From positions 1 to 8,291 of the forward strand of contig JAGLNZ010000234.1 of the NCBI GenBank assembly GCA_023139225.1: a stretch of DNA of 8,291 nt, read 5' to 3'. Below, one piece after another: positions 1 to 6,326 of this stretch. The position numbers were made by a program, and so were the translations under genes. The stretch's first letter is position 1; each line of letters begins with the position of its first letter. Source of the DNA: Desulfobacula sp. Lineage in GTDB: Bacteria; Desulfobacterota; Desulfobacteria; Desulfobacterales; Desulfobacteraceae. Below the pieces are notes generated by a model, which worked only from the letters and a program-made list of their open reading frames with translations, was not told the origin of the DNA and made no database searches.

Positions 1-1238
1 ATAAATCCGTGTTTTTGTGCATGGTCTGCAATATGGTCAAATTCATCTGAAAAATCATGAAAGGCGACATCCAGTTCTAAATAGTCCTGAATAAATGCTT
101 CCATGAAATATCGGCATTCTTTTTCAATAATCAGTTTTTTTGAATAGGTTTCAGTCTGACAGGTCCATTCTTTTTTAAATCCCTGAAAACCCCTGATTGA
201 AAATTCAATGAGAAGATTGATCACTTTTTTGTATAGTTTCAGGGTTAATGCTGTATTATCTCTTTGTTTGATCACAGTTTCAAGATGGACATCTCCAAGG
301 TCTTCAAGAATAACCATTCCTGAAAGCCTGTCGTAATTTATGATACGGGGTAAAGTAAGACCTTTTGAAAAAAGATGGTTCCCTATATGAATGAATGCAT
401 TAATTTGTAAAAGGTTTTCACTTTTTGGCATGCAAATACCGTGGTCGCAGATAATTTTGGATCGGTTTTCATATATTGCCCGGTACCAGCGCCGGTCTGA
501 TCCGTCTCCGGCAAGTTTGTCAACTCGAATATCTTTGATTTTGTCCTGTTTGATCTGAAAACCGGATGCAGCAAGTTCTAGAAGAGATGTTTGTGAATAA
601 GACTCTTTCGTACCAATATCCGACCAGAAAATATCTTTTGCTATAAATGCTTTGACCCGGTTTTCACGGCTGAGAATTTGATAGACTTCAATACTTGAAA
701 AAACTTTTTTATCAGGGAAATAATCATAAACTTGAGGGGACAAAACCTGAATGCCGGTAAATGCAAGGCCATTTGTTTTTGAATTAAAATTTTGGATGTA
801 TCCGAGGTCATCGATTTGAACTTTGTTGAATTCATCATGATCATGAAGAACAAGGGTTACCAGATTGTTTGATTTATTATGATACTCGTATACAGTTTTA
901 AGATCAATATTTGAAATAACATCTGAATTGATAACAAAAAAGGGAGAGTCCTTTAAAAAGGGTTTTGCATTGGCAATGGCGCCGCCGGTATCAAGAATGA
1001 CGGGCTCATAGATCGTTTGAATGCTGACATTAAATTTTGCCTGTTCAACAAAGGTTTTAATTTGTTCATGCAGATGGTGAGTGTTGATCAGGATATGTTC
1101 ACACCCGTTATCCACAAGCTTTTCAATGGTATGCGCTAATAGGGGTTTAGAGTTTAAAGTAAACAAAGGCTTTGGAATTTGTTTGGTATAAGGCAAAAGC
1201 CTTGTGCCGAATCCCGCTGATAGAATCAGTGCTTTCAT
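1..1238 (-). CDS. Fused MurU-like nucleotidyltransferase and AmgK-like sugar kinase (3' end outside the window)
   Basis: The frame is open from an ATG at 1238 to the left edge (412 codons). Residues 1-~225 form a sugar-1-phosphate nucleotidyltransferase: SAGFGTRLLPYTKQIPKPL (7-25) is the NTP-binding signature, LDTGGAIANAKPFL (82-95) contacts base and sugar in this family, and D106 (INSDV) and D207 (WSDIGT) are likely metal ligands. From ~235 an aminoglycoside-phosphotransferase fold begins: GDGSDRRWYR (244-253) is the nucleotide loop and LEDLGD (311-316) the hinge. The kinase catalytic motifs lie beyond the edge. In Pseudomonas, separate AmgK and MurU convert MurNAc to MurNAc-1-phosphate and then UDP-MurNAc in the cytoplasm; here both appear as one chain, nucleotidyltransferase first. 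The start lies 3 nt after the plsB stop with no strong ribosome site, implying translational coupling. Alternatives are a LicC/LicA-type choline pair or an HddC/HddA-type heptose pair, but the kinase motifs fit AmgK best. Fold assignment is firm; substrate is inferred. Confidence 0.85.
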   Translation of the reverse strand, partial: MKALILSAGFGTRLLPYTKQIPKPLFTLNSKPLLAHTIEKLVDNGCEHILINTHHLHEQIKTFVEQAKFNVSIQTIYEPVILDTGGAIANAKPFLKDSPFFVINSDVISNIDLKTVYEYHNKSNNLVTLVLHDHDEFNKVQIDDLGYIQNFNSKTNGLAFTGIQVLSPQVYDYFPDKKVFSSIEVYQILSRENRVKAFIAKDIFWSDIGTKESYSQTSLLELAASGFQIKQDKIKDIRVDKLAGDGSDRRWYRAIYENRSKIICDHGICMPKSENLLQINAFIHIGNHLFSKGLTLPRIINYDRLSGMVILEDLGDVHLETVIKQRDNTALTLKLYKKVINLLIEFSIRGFQGFKKEWTCQTETYSKKLIIEKECRYFMEAFIQDYLELDVAFHDFSDEFDHIADHAQKHGF

Positions 1239-1241
1239 GAT

Positions 1242-3887
1242 TTATGAAGCAATCAAAAGAATTAACCGGTCAAGTATGTTTTTGTAGTATTCAATCTGAA
1301 TATGATCCCGGGAGCCCTTAATTCCATTTTTACTAAAGTAGTTTGCAGAATTTTTATAATTAATCTGGGAAAGAGATTCTTTAAAGGTGATAATTTTGCT
1401 TTTATAAAGTTTTGTCCCGATGGCATGGATTTTTTTAACCCTTTCTTTTCCCTGATACTTATCAGCTTTATATTTTTCAAAGTAAAGAAGGGTGGTCTTA
1501 TAGGATTCAAAAAATGGCTGTAAAAAGGCAGCAAACCATTTAAGCTTCCGCAAGCCCTGGGAAGTGATGCTAAACATATCAGATTCGGATGAATCGGGTA
1601 CGAGTATCCCTTCATTAACAAACCCTTTAATACACCTTGAAATATTTTCTTCACAGGTGGTCTCTTCGTCAAAGAAAAATTCATCTGTAAACATTTTTTC
1701 TAAAAAGGTATATCGGATCACAAGGTCTGAAGAAGAAAATTTAAATCTGTCGGTTTCAAGTATGGCAACGGCAGTGTAAGCAAAATGGACAAAAAAGGAA
1801 ATTACGGAATTTTTATAATAGTCCAGAATGGCACGCTTGTTATCCTTTACAATAAAAACCGTGTTTTCGGTAATATCTTTGTCATCCTCATCGGCAAGTT
1901 CAATAAAATTTCTTGAGACAAAATTGTTTATAACTGAATTTAAGGTTTTGTCAGGTTCAATCAAAAGCGTATCAGAAAGCTCTGCCTTCATAAAGGTCAA
2001 CATATTCATATAGGTGTCCACCCTGGCGATCATCTGCTTTTTTGCAAAACTGTTTTTTGAACAGTTTAATACGGCACTGGCAATGATACCATGGGGTGTG
2101 GCGACAGCATTGGTATTAATAGCATTGATCAGCTTATATCCAAAAGTTTTTACAAATTCCATATAGTCTTCATTTGATATTTTGGAAAGATCAATATTTT
2201 TCCCTTTAATATAATCTTTGATGGAGATGGGCTCATCAAATCTCATATAAACCTTGCCGTATTTTTTCTTTAGAAACTTGCGGGCATTGATAAGGCCTTT
2301 CAATGTTTCCGGACTCTTTTTACCCCCTTCGATCTCTTTTAGATAAGCATCTTCTTCAAGGACACGATCATAACCGATAAAAACAGGAACAAAATAGAGA
2401 TTGCTGCAGGCCCCGTTATGATAGGCGTTAATAAGCATGGCAAGGCCACCTGGCTTTGGTGTTAATAGTTTGCCTGTCCTGCTTCTTCCCCCTTCTACAA
2501 AAATTTTAATATTGAATCCTTCATAAAGAAGTTTTTCCAGGTAGGCTGCAAATATTTTGGCGTAAAGCGGGGCACCTTTAAAGGTTCGCCGCAGGAAAAA
2601 GGCACCACCTCTCCTGAATAAAGGGCCTAATGGCCAGAAAGACAGGTTTTTCCCGGCTGCAATATGCGGGCAGGGCATATTGTTTCTAAACATGACATAG
2701 GGCAGTAAAAGATAATCCAGATGACTTTTATGGCATGGAACCAGGATGAGTGGAGCCTTGGTTGATTTTTCTCTCATCCGGTTGATTTCTTCCTGATTGA
2801 GAACCAGGTCCTCAAAGATATTTTTAAACACCCAGGTTAACAGCCAATTAGCAAAATTGATTACCTGCAGATTGTAGTTTGATGCAATCTCTTTTATATA
2901 CCCGGCCGCTTTTTTATGGGTCTTGCTCAAGGTAAGGTTGTTTTGTGAGGCATACTCAGCCAGGTATTCACGCAAAGATTTTTTTGTTAAGATATCTTCG
3001 GTGATTTCCTGCCTTGATTTTAGAACAGGGCCGGTAATGCTTTTTCTTTGCCGATTCAGGATATCTACGAGATATTTTCGTAATCTATGGCTTTGAAATT
3101 CCGAATCCAGTTGTTCGATCTCAGGTCTGCTGATAAATTCTTTGAGATTAACAGGTGTTGCAAGTTCAACCCTGATTTTTTCAGGACGTCTTAATATGGT
3201 AAAAAAGCGTTTTATTAATCCCGGCTTTTCGTGGGTCCCAAAAAGAATATCTGCAAGAGTCGGGTTCTTTCTCATGGGTTTTGTTACATAAATAATATCT
3301 TCAGGAATAATCATAACAGGTTTTTCAATGCCCTTTTGAAGTTCTATCAAAAGAAAAAGGGGATCAGGGGTTGATTTGATAAATCGTTTATAGAAATCTT
3401 CTTCTTCAATCAGACAGACAAATCCGGCTCTGCCGTTTAATAATTCTTTTGTGGCATAACCCGTTGTATAAGCATCCTGAAAGTAATAATGGTGGAAAAA
3501 GTAATCCATATGGCAAAGAAAGATCTGAAACAATCTTTTTACAGGTAAAAGAAAAAAGAACCTGAAATCAAATCCTATCTGGGGATAAGGCAGATTCAGG
3601 GATTTAAGCTTAGTATGATAATACAAAAAATCTATAATCCTCTTATTTTTGCTTGCATATACAACAATACTGTCATTGTCGATATTTTTTATCTTTTCTA
3701 TATTGTGATCATCAAAATTGAGTTTATTAATCAAGCGTTGAATCAGTTTTTGGATAAAATAGCCTGAATCGCTGGGATAAAAGCACAAGAAATAATCATA
3801 GGTGTTACCCAGCATGCAGTTGATCAACCTGCGAAGCTTAAGCCTGAAATTTGTAATAAGGCGTTTAAGCTTTTGAAATAATTCCAT
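1242..3887 (-). CDS. plsB: Glycerol-3-phosphate 1-O-acyltransferase PlsB
   Basis: PlsB transfers an acyl chain from acyl-ACP or acyl-CoA to sn-1 of glycerol-3-phosphate, the first step of phospholipid synthesis at the inner membrane. All acyltransferase blocks are visible: block I HKSHLDY (H386, D391 form the catalytic HX4D), block II GAFFLRRTFKG (428-438), block III FVEGGRSRTG (463-472) and block IV VPVFIGYD (500-507). They closely match my recollection of Escherichia coli PlsB, and similarity continues into the C-terminal part, so this is full-length PlsB rather than short PlsC. The chosen ATG at 3887 has AAAGGA 7 nt upstream and gives 881 residues. A TTG at 3944 would add 19 residues but has no ribosome site. 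Even so the protein is about 75 residues longer than the 807-residue E. coli enzyme, mostly before block I; the N-terminus is basic (KLKRLITNFRLKLRRL), suited to membrane association. It is first in a minus-strand unit with the MurU-AmgK gene. Confidence 0.95.
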   Translation of the reverse strand: MELFQKLKRLITNFRLKLRRLINCMLGNTYDYFLCFYPSDSGYFIQKLIQRLINKLNFDDHNIEKIKNIDNDSIVVYASKNKRIIDFLYYHTKLKSLNLPYPQIGFDFRFFFLLPVKRLFQIFLCHMDYFFHHYYFQDAYTTGYATKELLNGRAGFVCLIEEEDFYKRFIKSTPDPLFLLIELQKGIEKPVMIIPEDIIYVTKPMRKNPTLADILFGTHEKPGLIKRFFTILRRPEKIRVELATPVNLKEFISRPEIEQLDSEFQSHRLRKYLVDILNRQRKSITGPVLKSRQEITEDILTKKSLREYLAEYASQNNLTLSKTHKKAAGYIKEIASNYNLQVINFANWLLTWVFKNIFEDLVLNQEEINRMREKSTKAPLILVPCHKSHLDYLLLPYVMFRNNMPCPHIAAGKNLSFWPLGPLFRRGGAFFLRRTFKGAPLYAKIFAAYLEKLLYEGFNIKIFVEGGRSRTGKLLTPKPGGLAMLINAYHNGACSNLYFVPVFIGYDRVLEEDAYLKEIEGGKKSPETLKGLINARKFLKKKYGKVYMRFDEPISIKDYIKGKNIDLSKISNEDYMEFVKTFGYKLINAINTNAVATPHGIIASAVLNCSKNSFAKKQMIARVDTYMNMLTFMKAELSDTLLIEPDKTLNSVINNFVSRNFIELADEDDKDITENTVFIVKDNKRAILDYYKNSVISFFVHFAYTAVAILETDRFKFSSSDLVIRYTFLEKMFTDEFFFDEETTCEENISRCIKGFVNEGILVPDSSESDMFSITSQGLRKLKWFAAFLQPFFESYKTTLLYFEKYKADKYQGKERVKKIHAIGTKLYKSKIITFKESLSQINYKNSANYFSKNGIKGSRDHIQIEYYKNILDRLILLIAS

Positions 3888-3894
3888 TAATTTT

Positions 3895-3900
3895 TCCTTT
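3895..3900 (-). promoter_or_regulatory. Ribosome binding site that fixes the plsB start
   Basis: AAAGGA on the minus strand lies 7 nt before the ATG at 3887. The upstream TTG at 3944 has no purine-rich site at a suitable distance, so the ATG is preferred. Confidence 0.65.
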
Positions 3901-3972
3901 AAAGGCTTTTTCAATAAATGATTTAAACTTTTATTAATTATCAAAGGTTTATTGGAATGGCAATCTTAAAAT

Positions 3973-3994
3973 AGCCTTGATAAAAACAAAGGCT
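3973..3994 (-). other. Inverted repeat in the plsB 5' leader
   Basis: AGCCTT (3973-3978) and AAGGCT (3989-3994) are perfect 6-nt inverted arms around a 10-nt A-rich spacer. On the minus strand this would form a hairpin close to the predicted transcript start of plsB. It has no T-run directly after it in the direction of plsB, so it does not look like a terminator. It could be a protein binding site, a transcript-stabilising hairpin or chance. Confidence 0.3.
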
Positions 3995-3995
3995 T

Positions 3996-4025
3996 GTGAT
4001 ATTTTTTTCTATCCTATATTGACAA
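3996..4025 (-). promoter_or_regulatory. Candidate sigma-70 promoter for plsB
   Basis: On the minus strand TTGTCA (4025-4020, 5/6 to the -35 consensus) is followed after 18 nt by TATCAC (4001-3996, 4/6 to the -10 consensus). Initiation would fall about 100 nt before the plsB ATG. The region is very AT-rich, so chance matches are likely. Confidence 0.35.
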
Positions 4026-4094
4026 TTTCCATATTTGTTTAATTGTAAAAGAATAATTTAGCATGTGAATAAAATTTTTTAGGAGGACCTCTTT
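4019..4094 (+). promoter_or_regulatory. Upstream region of the small membrane-protein gene
   Basis: A perfect TTGACA is present at 4019-4024, but no good -10 lies 16-18 nt away: TGTAAA at 4044 gives a 19-nt spacer and AATAAT at 4052-4057 a 27-nt spacer. The stretch must carry the promoter of the plus-strand gene, because plsB upstream of it runs the other way, but the exact hexamers cannot be fixed by eye. The TTGACA overlaps the candidate plsB -35 on the opposite strand, so the two promoters may lie back to back. Confidence 0.3.
4081..4086 (+). promoter_or_regulatory. Strong Shine-Dalgarno site of the small membrane-protein gene
   Basis: AGGAGG, a perfect anti-16S match, lies 8 nt before the ATG at 4095. 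It is the strongest ribosome binding site in the window and argues that this short reading frame is a real, well-translated gene. Confidence 0.8.
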
Positions 4095-4367
4095 ATGAAA
4101 ACGTTAATTGGTGGAGCTATTGCAGTTCTTCTTGGTGTTGTGGGTTTGGCTGTTTGGTTTAATCAGTTTTTAGTGCTTTTGGCAGGGTGTATTCCGCCTG
4201 TACTCCTCTTAGGCGGTGGTCTTGCCCTTTATCTTGGGTTTGATGAGCTTAAGGATTCCTGGAAAAATGAAGAGGGAGCTGATGCACCTGTCGTAGCCCA
4301 GGGAGATGATAAAACCAAAATTGAAGAACTTGAAAAAGAACTGGATGAACTGAAAAAAGAAAAATAA
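4095..4367 (+). CDS. Small two-helix membrane protein with a charged coiled-coil tail, function unknown
   Basis: I do not recognise this 90-residue protein with certainty. Residues ~3-23 and ~26-49 are two glycine-rich hydrophobic stretches separated by a short turn at N23-Q24, so it should be a membrane hairpin. The second helix contains GCIPP (31-35) and a GGG (40-42). After GFDELKD (48-54) the chain becomes soluble: a short acidic linker with an APVV patch (64-67), then a heptad-like segment KIEELEKELDELKKEK (75-90) that should form a coiled coil and may drive oligomerisation or partner binding. There is no cleavable signal peptide or lipobox. It is a single-gene unit with a perfect AGGAGG site and its own terminator, between two oppositely directed operons. 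The helix pattern (LG..GL..W ... L.G..P..LL..G) recalls short two-helix proteins such as magnetosome MamI, but the glycine-rich pattern is generic and no other magnetosome gene is present, so I do not assign it. Confidence 0.8.
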   Translation: MKTLIGGAIAVLLGVVGLAVWFNQFLVLLAGCIPPVLLLGGGLALYLGFDELKDSWKNEEGADAPVVAQGDDKTKIEELEKELDELKKEK

Positions 4368-4383
4368 AAAAAAATAGAATTTC

Positions 4384-4417
4384 AAAAAAGGCCCGGCTTT
4401 TAATGCGGGTCTTTTTT
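4384..4417. terminator. Bidirectional intrinsic terminator between convergent genes
   Basis: A 12-bp stem pairs 4384-4395 with 4406-4417 around a 10-nt loop. The GC-rich core is flanked by six A and six T, so a U-tract is available in both directions. In plus-strand RNA position 4391/4410 is a G-U wobble, while in minus-strand RNA it becomes an A-C mismatch, so the hairpin should be stronger for the small membrane-protein gene than for rnhA. The stop codon of rnhA (4400-4402) lies inside the loop. Confidence 0.85.
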
Positions 4418-5056
4418 AATGGCAGATGTTGCAAGAAAGTCAGCCACCTCGTTTTCTTTAATACCTGAATGCCCTTTTACTTTAATAAAGGCTAAATCAC
4501 AATATTTATCCATCAATGCTTTAATCTCATAAACAAGATCCTGATTTTTTTTGGGTTTCCAGTTTTTTGTCAAAAGGCCGATAGAATAACTTGAGTCTGA
4601 AAAAATACGAACCGGCAAATCAACTCGCTTCAGTTCTTCAAGTGCCACCTTTATTGCAGTTAGCTCTGCAATATTATTGGTAGCCATACCAATATATTTT
4701 GAAATTTCTTTTTTATTTTCACCATAAATTAAAAGAATCCCAATTCCTGACGGACCGGGATTACCGGATGATGCACCATCGGTATAAATTTTAATGCAAT
4801 TGTCCGGCAGATCTGTTTCAACGGCTTTTTTAGATGACTTGGGTGATCCTGATTTTTTTTTGGCTGGAACAGCCTGGTCTTCGGGGTTTAGGCTCTCTGG
4901 TTTGACTCTATACTCATAGTCTTGTTTTAAATTGTATTTTATCAATACCGTTCCTTTTTCAACCAAAAGGTCTCCTTTGATATCTATTTGAGCCCAAACT
5001 TTGTTGCCTTTAAAACTCATCCTTTTCCATGAGTTGGTCTGATTTTGATCATTCAT
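4400..5056 (-). CDS. rnhA: Ribonuclease HI with an N-terminal extension
   Basis: RNase HI cuts the RNA strand of RNA-DNA hybrids (R-loops, primers) in the cytoplasm with two metal ions. The catalytic domain occupies ~88-215: D93 in IYTDGASSGNPG, E131 in NNIAELTAI, D154 in FSDSSY, H196 in KVKGHSG and D206 in NEVADFLA match the E. coli D10/E48/D70/H124/D134 set, so it should be active. The ~155-residue family core is preceded by ~85 residues: a predicted small beta-rich module (1-58, WKRMSFKGNKVWAQIDIKG and onwards) and a Lys/Ser/Pro linker (64-78). The module does not look like the hybrid-binding domain of eukaryotic RNase H1, which I would expect to show aromatic YAVxxG-type motifs; its role is unknown. 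The ATG overlaps the end of the namZ-like gene by 8 nt, indicating translational coupling. The last codons and stop lie in the shared terminator hairpin. Confidence 0.93.
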   Translation of the reverse strand: MNDQNQTNSWKRMSFKGNKVWAQIDIKGDLLVEKGTVLIKYNLKQDYEYRVKPESLNPEDQAVPAKKKSGSPKSSKKAVETDLPDNCIKIYTDGASSGNPGPSGIGILLIYGENKKEISKYIGMATNNIAELTAIKVALEELKRVDLPVRIFSDSSYSIGLLTKNWKPKKNQDLVYEIKALMDKYCDLAFIKVKGHSGIKENEVADFLATSAIKKDPH

Positions 5057-6224
5057 ATAAATGGTATTTCCTTGAGATAGATTTAAAATTCTTCAGTTCT
5101 TTTTGCCATTGGTTTGACAAAAGGGTTAAATTTTTTAAGCCCGTCAACTTTTCACGAAGTGTTTTACTGCCGAGAATTAAATCTATCGGCATTTTTTCAT
5201 ATTCATACTCATAAGGGGGCTCTTTAAATTTAAATTCATCCTTGTGATGCTTGATGATCAATTGGAGTAATATCAAAGATGAAAAATACGGTTTAAATTC
5301 TTTTTTTGAAGTGATATGGATTTGAAAACCTTTACAAATATTGTCCTGCCATTTCCCCGAAGTCGGTTCAAAATTAACAGGACGAAGACAGGCACCTTTT
5401 ATAATTTTATCTGCCTCGGGTTTTATTTTTTTGATATCAAGGAAAGGCGCGCCAAATTGTTCAAAAGGTAACGCAGTACCTCGTCCTTCAGAGATGTTTG
5501 TGCCTTCAAAAATGACCTGTCCCGGATAAACTATGCAAGACTGCGGTGTTGGCAGGTTTGGGGAAGGGGGTACCCAAAAAAGCCCCGTGTCCGCCCAATA
5601 CATTTGTCTTTCCCAACCCTTCATGGGGATGACGGTCAGGTCACACCCAATATGAAATTCATGGTTAAAAAATTGTGCAATTTCTCCAATCGTTAATCCA
5701 TGACGCATGGGAATGGGAAATCTTCCAACAAAAGAAGCATATTCTTTTAAAAGAATGTTCCCTTCGATCTTGATTCCCCCAATGGGGTTGGGGCGATCAA
5801 GAATGACGACCTGTTTGTTAAGCTTTGCCGCTATCTCAAGGCAGTAAGACATTGTATAAATAAATGTATATACCCGTGTCCCGACGTCCTGAATATCAAT
5901 AAGTAAAACATCTATTTGATCAAACATTCTTTTGGTCGGAATTCTTGTATTACTGTAAAGACTGTACACCGGGATGTTTAATTCCGGTTCCATAGAGTGC
6001 CCTGATTCAATCATGTTATCTTGTTTTTCAGCATAAAAACCATGTTGCGGAGAAAATAATACTTTTAGCTGTCCTGGGAATAAATGATGAATAAGTGTTG
6101 ATGCATGATTGAAATGATTATCAATTGACGCCGGATTGGATAGCAGGCCTAATCGCTTGCCCCTGAGGTATTCAGGCGGATCTAAGATCAGGTTCTCAAG
6201 CCCGGTTTTCATTTTATTTTTCAT
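5049..6224 (-). CDS. namZ: DUF1343 / NamZ-family exo-beta-N-acetylmuramidase
   Basis: Members of this family, characterised in Bacillus subtilis NamZ (YbbC), remove MurNAc from the non-reducing ends of peptidoglycan fragments. Conserved blocks run the whole length: GLLSNPAS (26-33), LFSPQHGF (56-63), LLIDIQDVGTRVYTFIYTM (107-125), ILDRPNPIGG (141-150), PMRHGLTIGE (172-181), PPSPNLPT (219-226), IFEGTNISEGRGT (238-250), FEQFGAP (254-260) and the C-terminal YEYEYEKMPIDLILG (338-352). At 391 residues it is complete. The ATG at 6224 has AAGG 6 nt upstream; a TTG at 6281 would add 19 residues that overlap the promoter region and lack a ribosome site. Neither start yields a signal peptide: the chain goes almost directly into the conserved domain (MKTGLENLIL at 5-14). 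A cytoplasmic location is therefore inferred, unlike exported Bacillus NamZ. It is first in a unit with rnhA. A MurNAc-using enzyme is encoded about 4 kb away. Family is firm; substrate is by family. Confidence 0.9.
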   Translation of the reverse strand: MKNKMKTGLENLILDPPEYLRGKRLGLLSNPASIDNHFNHASTLIHHLFPGQLKVLFSPQHGFYAEKQDNMIESGHSMEPELNIPVYSLYSNTRIPTKRMFDQIDVLLIDIQDVGTRVYTFIYTMSYCLEIAAKLNKQVVILDRPNPIGGIKIEGNILLKEYASFVGRFPIPMRHGLTIGEIAQFFNHEFHIGCDLTVIPMKGWERQMYWADTGLFWVPPSPNLPTPQSCIVYPGQVIFEGTNISEGRGTALPFEQFGAPFLDIKKIKPEADKIIKGACLRPVNFEPTSGKWQDNICKGFQIHITSKKEFKPYFSSLILLQLIIKHHKDEFKFKEPPYEYEYEKMPIDLILGSKTLREKLTGLKNLTLLSNQWQKELKNFKSISRKYHLYE

Positions 6225-6230
6225 AAAAAG

Positions 6231-6234
6231 CCTT
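6231..6234 (-). promoter_or_regulatory. Ribosome binding site that fixes the namZ-like start
   Basis: AAGG on the minus strand is 6 nt before the ATG at 6224. Neither the next in-frame ATG (6212) nor the upstream TTG (6281) has a comparable site. Confidence 0.5.
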
Positions 6235-6261
6235 AAGGATAATATTTGTTTAAAGTTCTTA

Positions 6262-6289
6262 ATTATCATAACCATTGACAAAATTTCAA
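6262..6289 (-). promoter_or_regulatory. Candidate sigma-70 promoter for namZ-rnhA
   Basis: On the minus strand TTGAAA (6289-6284, 5/6) and GATAAT (6267-6262, 5/6) are separated by 16 nt. Initiation would fall about 30 nt before the ATG at 6224. It overlaps the candidate hisC promoter on the other strand, so the two units may compete for polymerase or share an operator. Confidence 0.45.
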
Positions 6290-6307
6290 ATCCTAACTAA
6301 ATATAAT
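6275..6307 (+). promoter_or_regulatory. Candidate promoter for hisC-cmk
   Basis: Perfect TTGACA (6275-6280) and perfect TATAAT (6302-6307) are present, but the spacer is 21 nt, longer than the optimal 17. With TATAAT as the -10, transcription would begin about 25 nt before the hisC ATG. A 17-nt spacer would place a poor hexamer (TAAATA, 6298-6303) at -10. Confidence 0.4.
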
Positions 6308-6322
6308 TCTTTTCAGGCATTA

Positions 6323-6326
6323 GGAG
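6323..6326 (+). promoter_or_regulatory. Ribosome binding site of hisC
   Basis: GGAG within a purine-rich run (6322-6329) lies 11 nt before the ATG at 6338. It supports that ATG over the in-frame TTG at 6275, which falls inside the promoter candidate and has no ribosome site. Confidence 0.55.

Noticed and set aside
383..853. Two short minus-strand frames within the MurU-AmgK gene
   Set aside because: Out of frame with the clearly conserved nucleotidyltransferase/kinase protein; sequences look random.
1262..2013. Open frames on both strands within plsB
   Set aside because: Shadows of the strongly conserved PlsB frame; no ribosome sites and no recognisable domains.
3888..3944. TTG start extending PlsB by 19 residues
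   Set aside because: No ribosome binding site in front of the TTG, whereas the ATG at 3887 has AAAGGA at 7 nt.
4095..4367. Assignment of the small membrane protein as magnetosome protein MamI
   Set aside because: Resemblance is limited to a glycine-rich two-helix pattern recalled from memory; no magnetosome gene is nearby.
6225..6281. TTG start extending the NamZ-like protein by 19 residues, as a possible signal peptide
   Set aside because: The extra residues lack a proper hydrophobic core and cleavage site, overlap the promoter candidates, and have no ribosome site.
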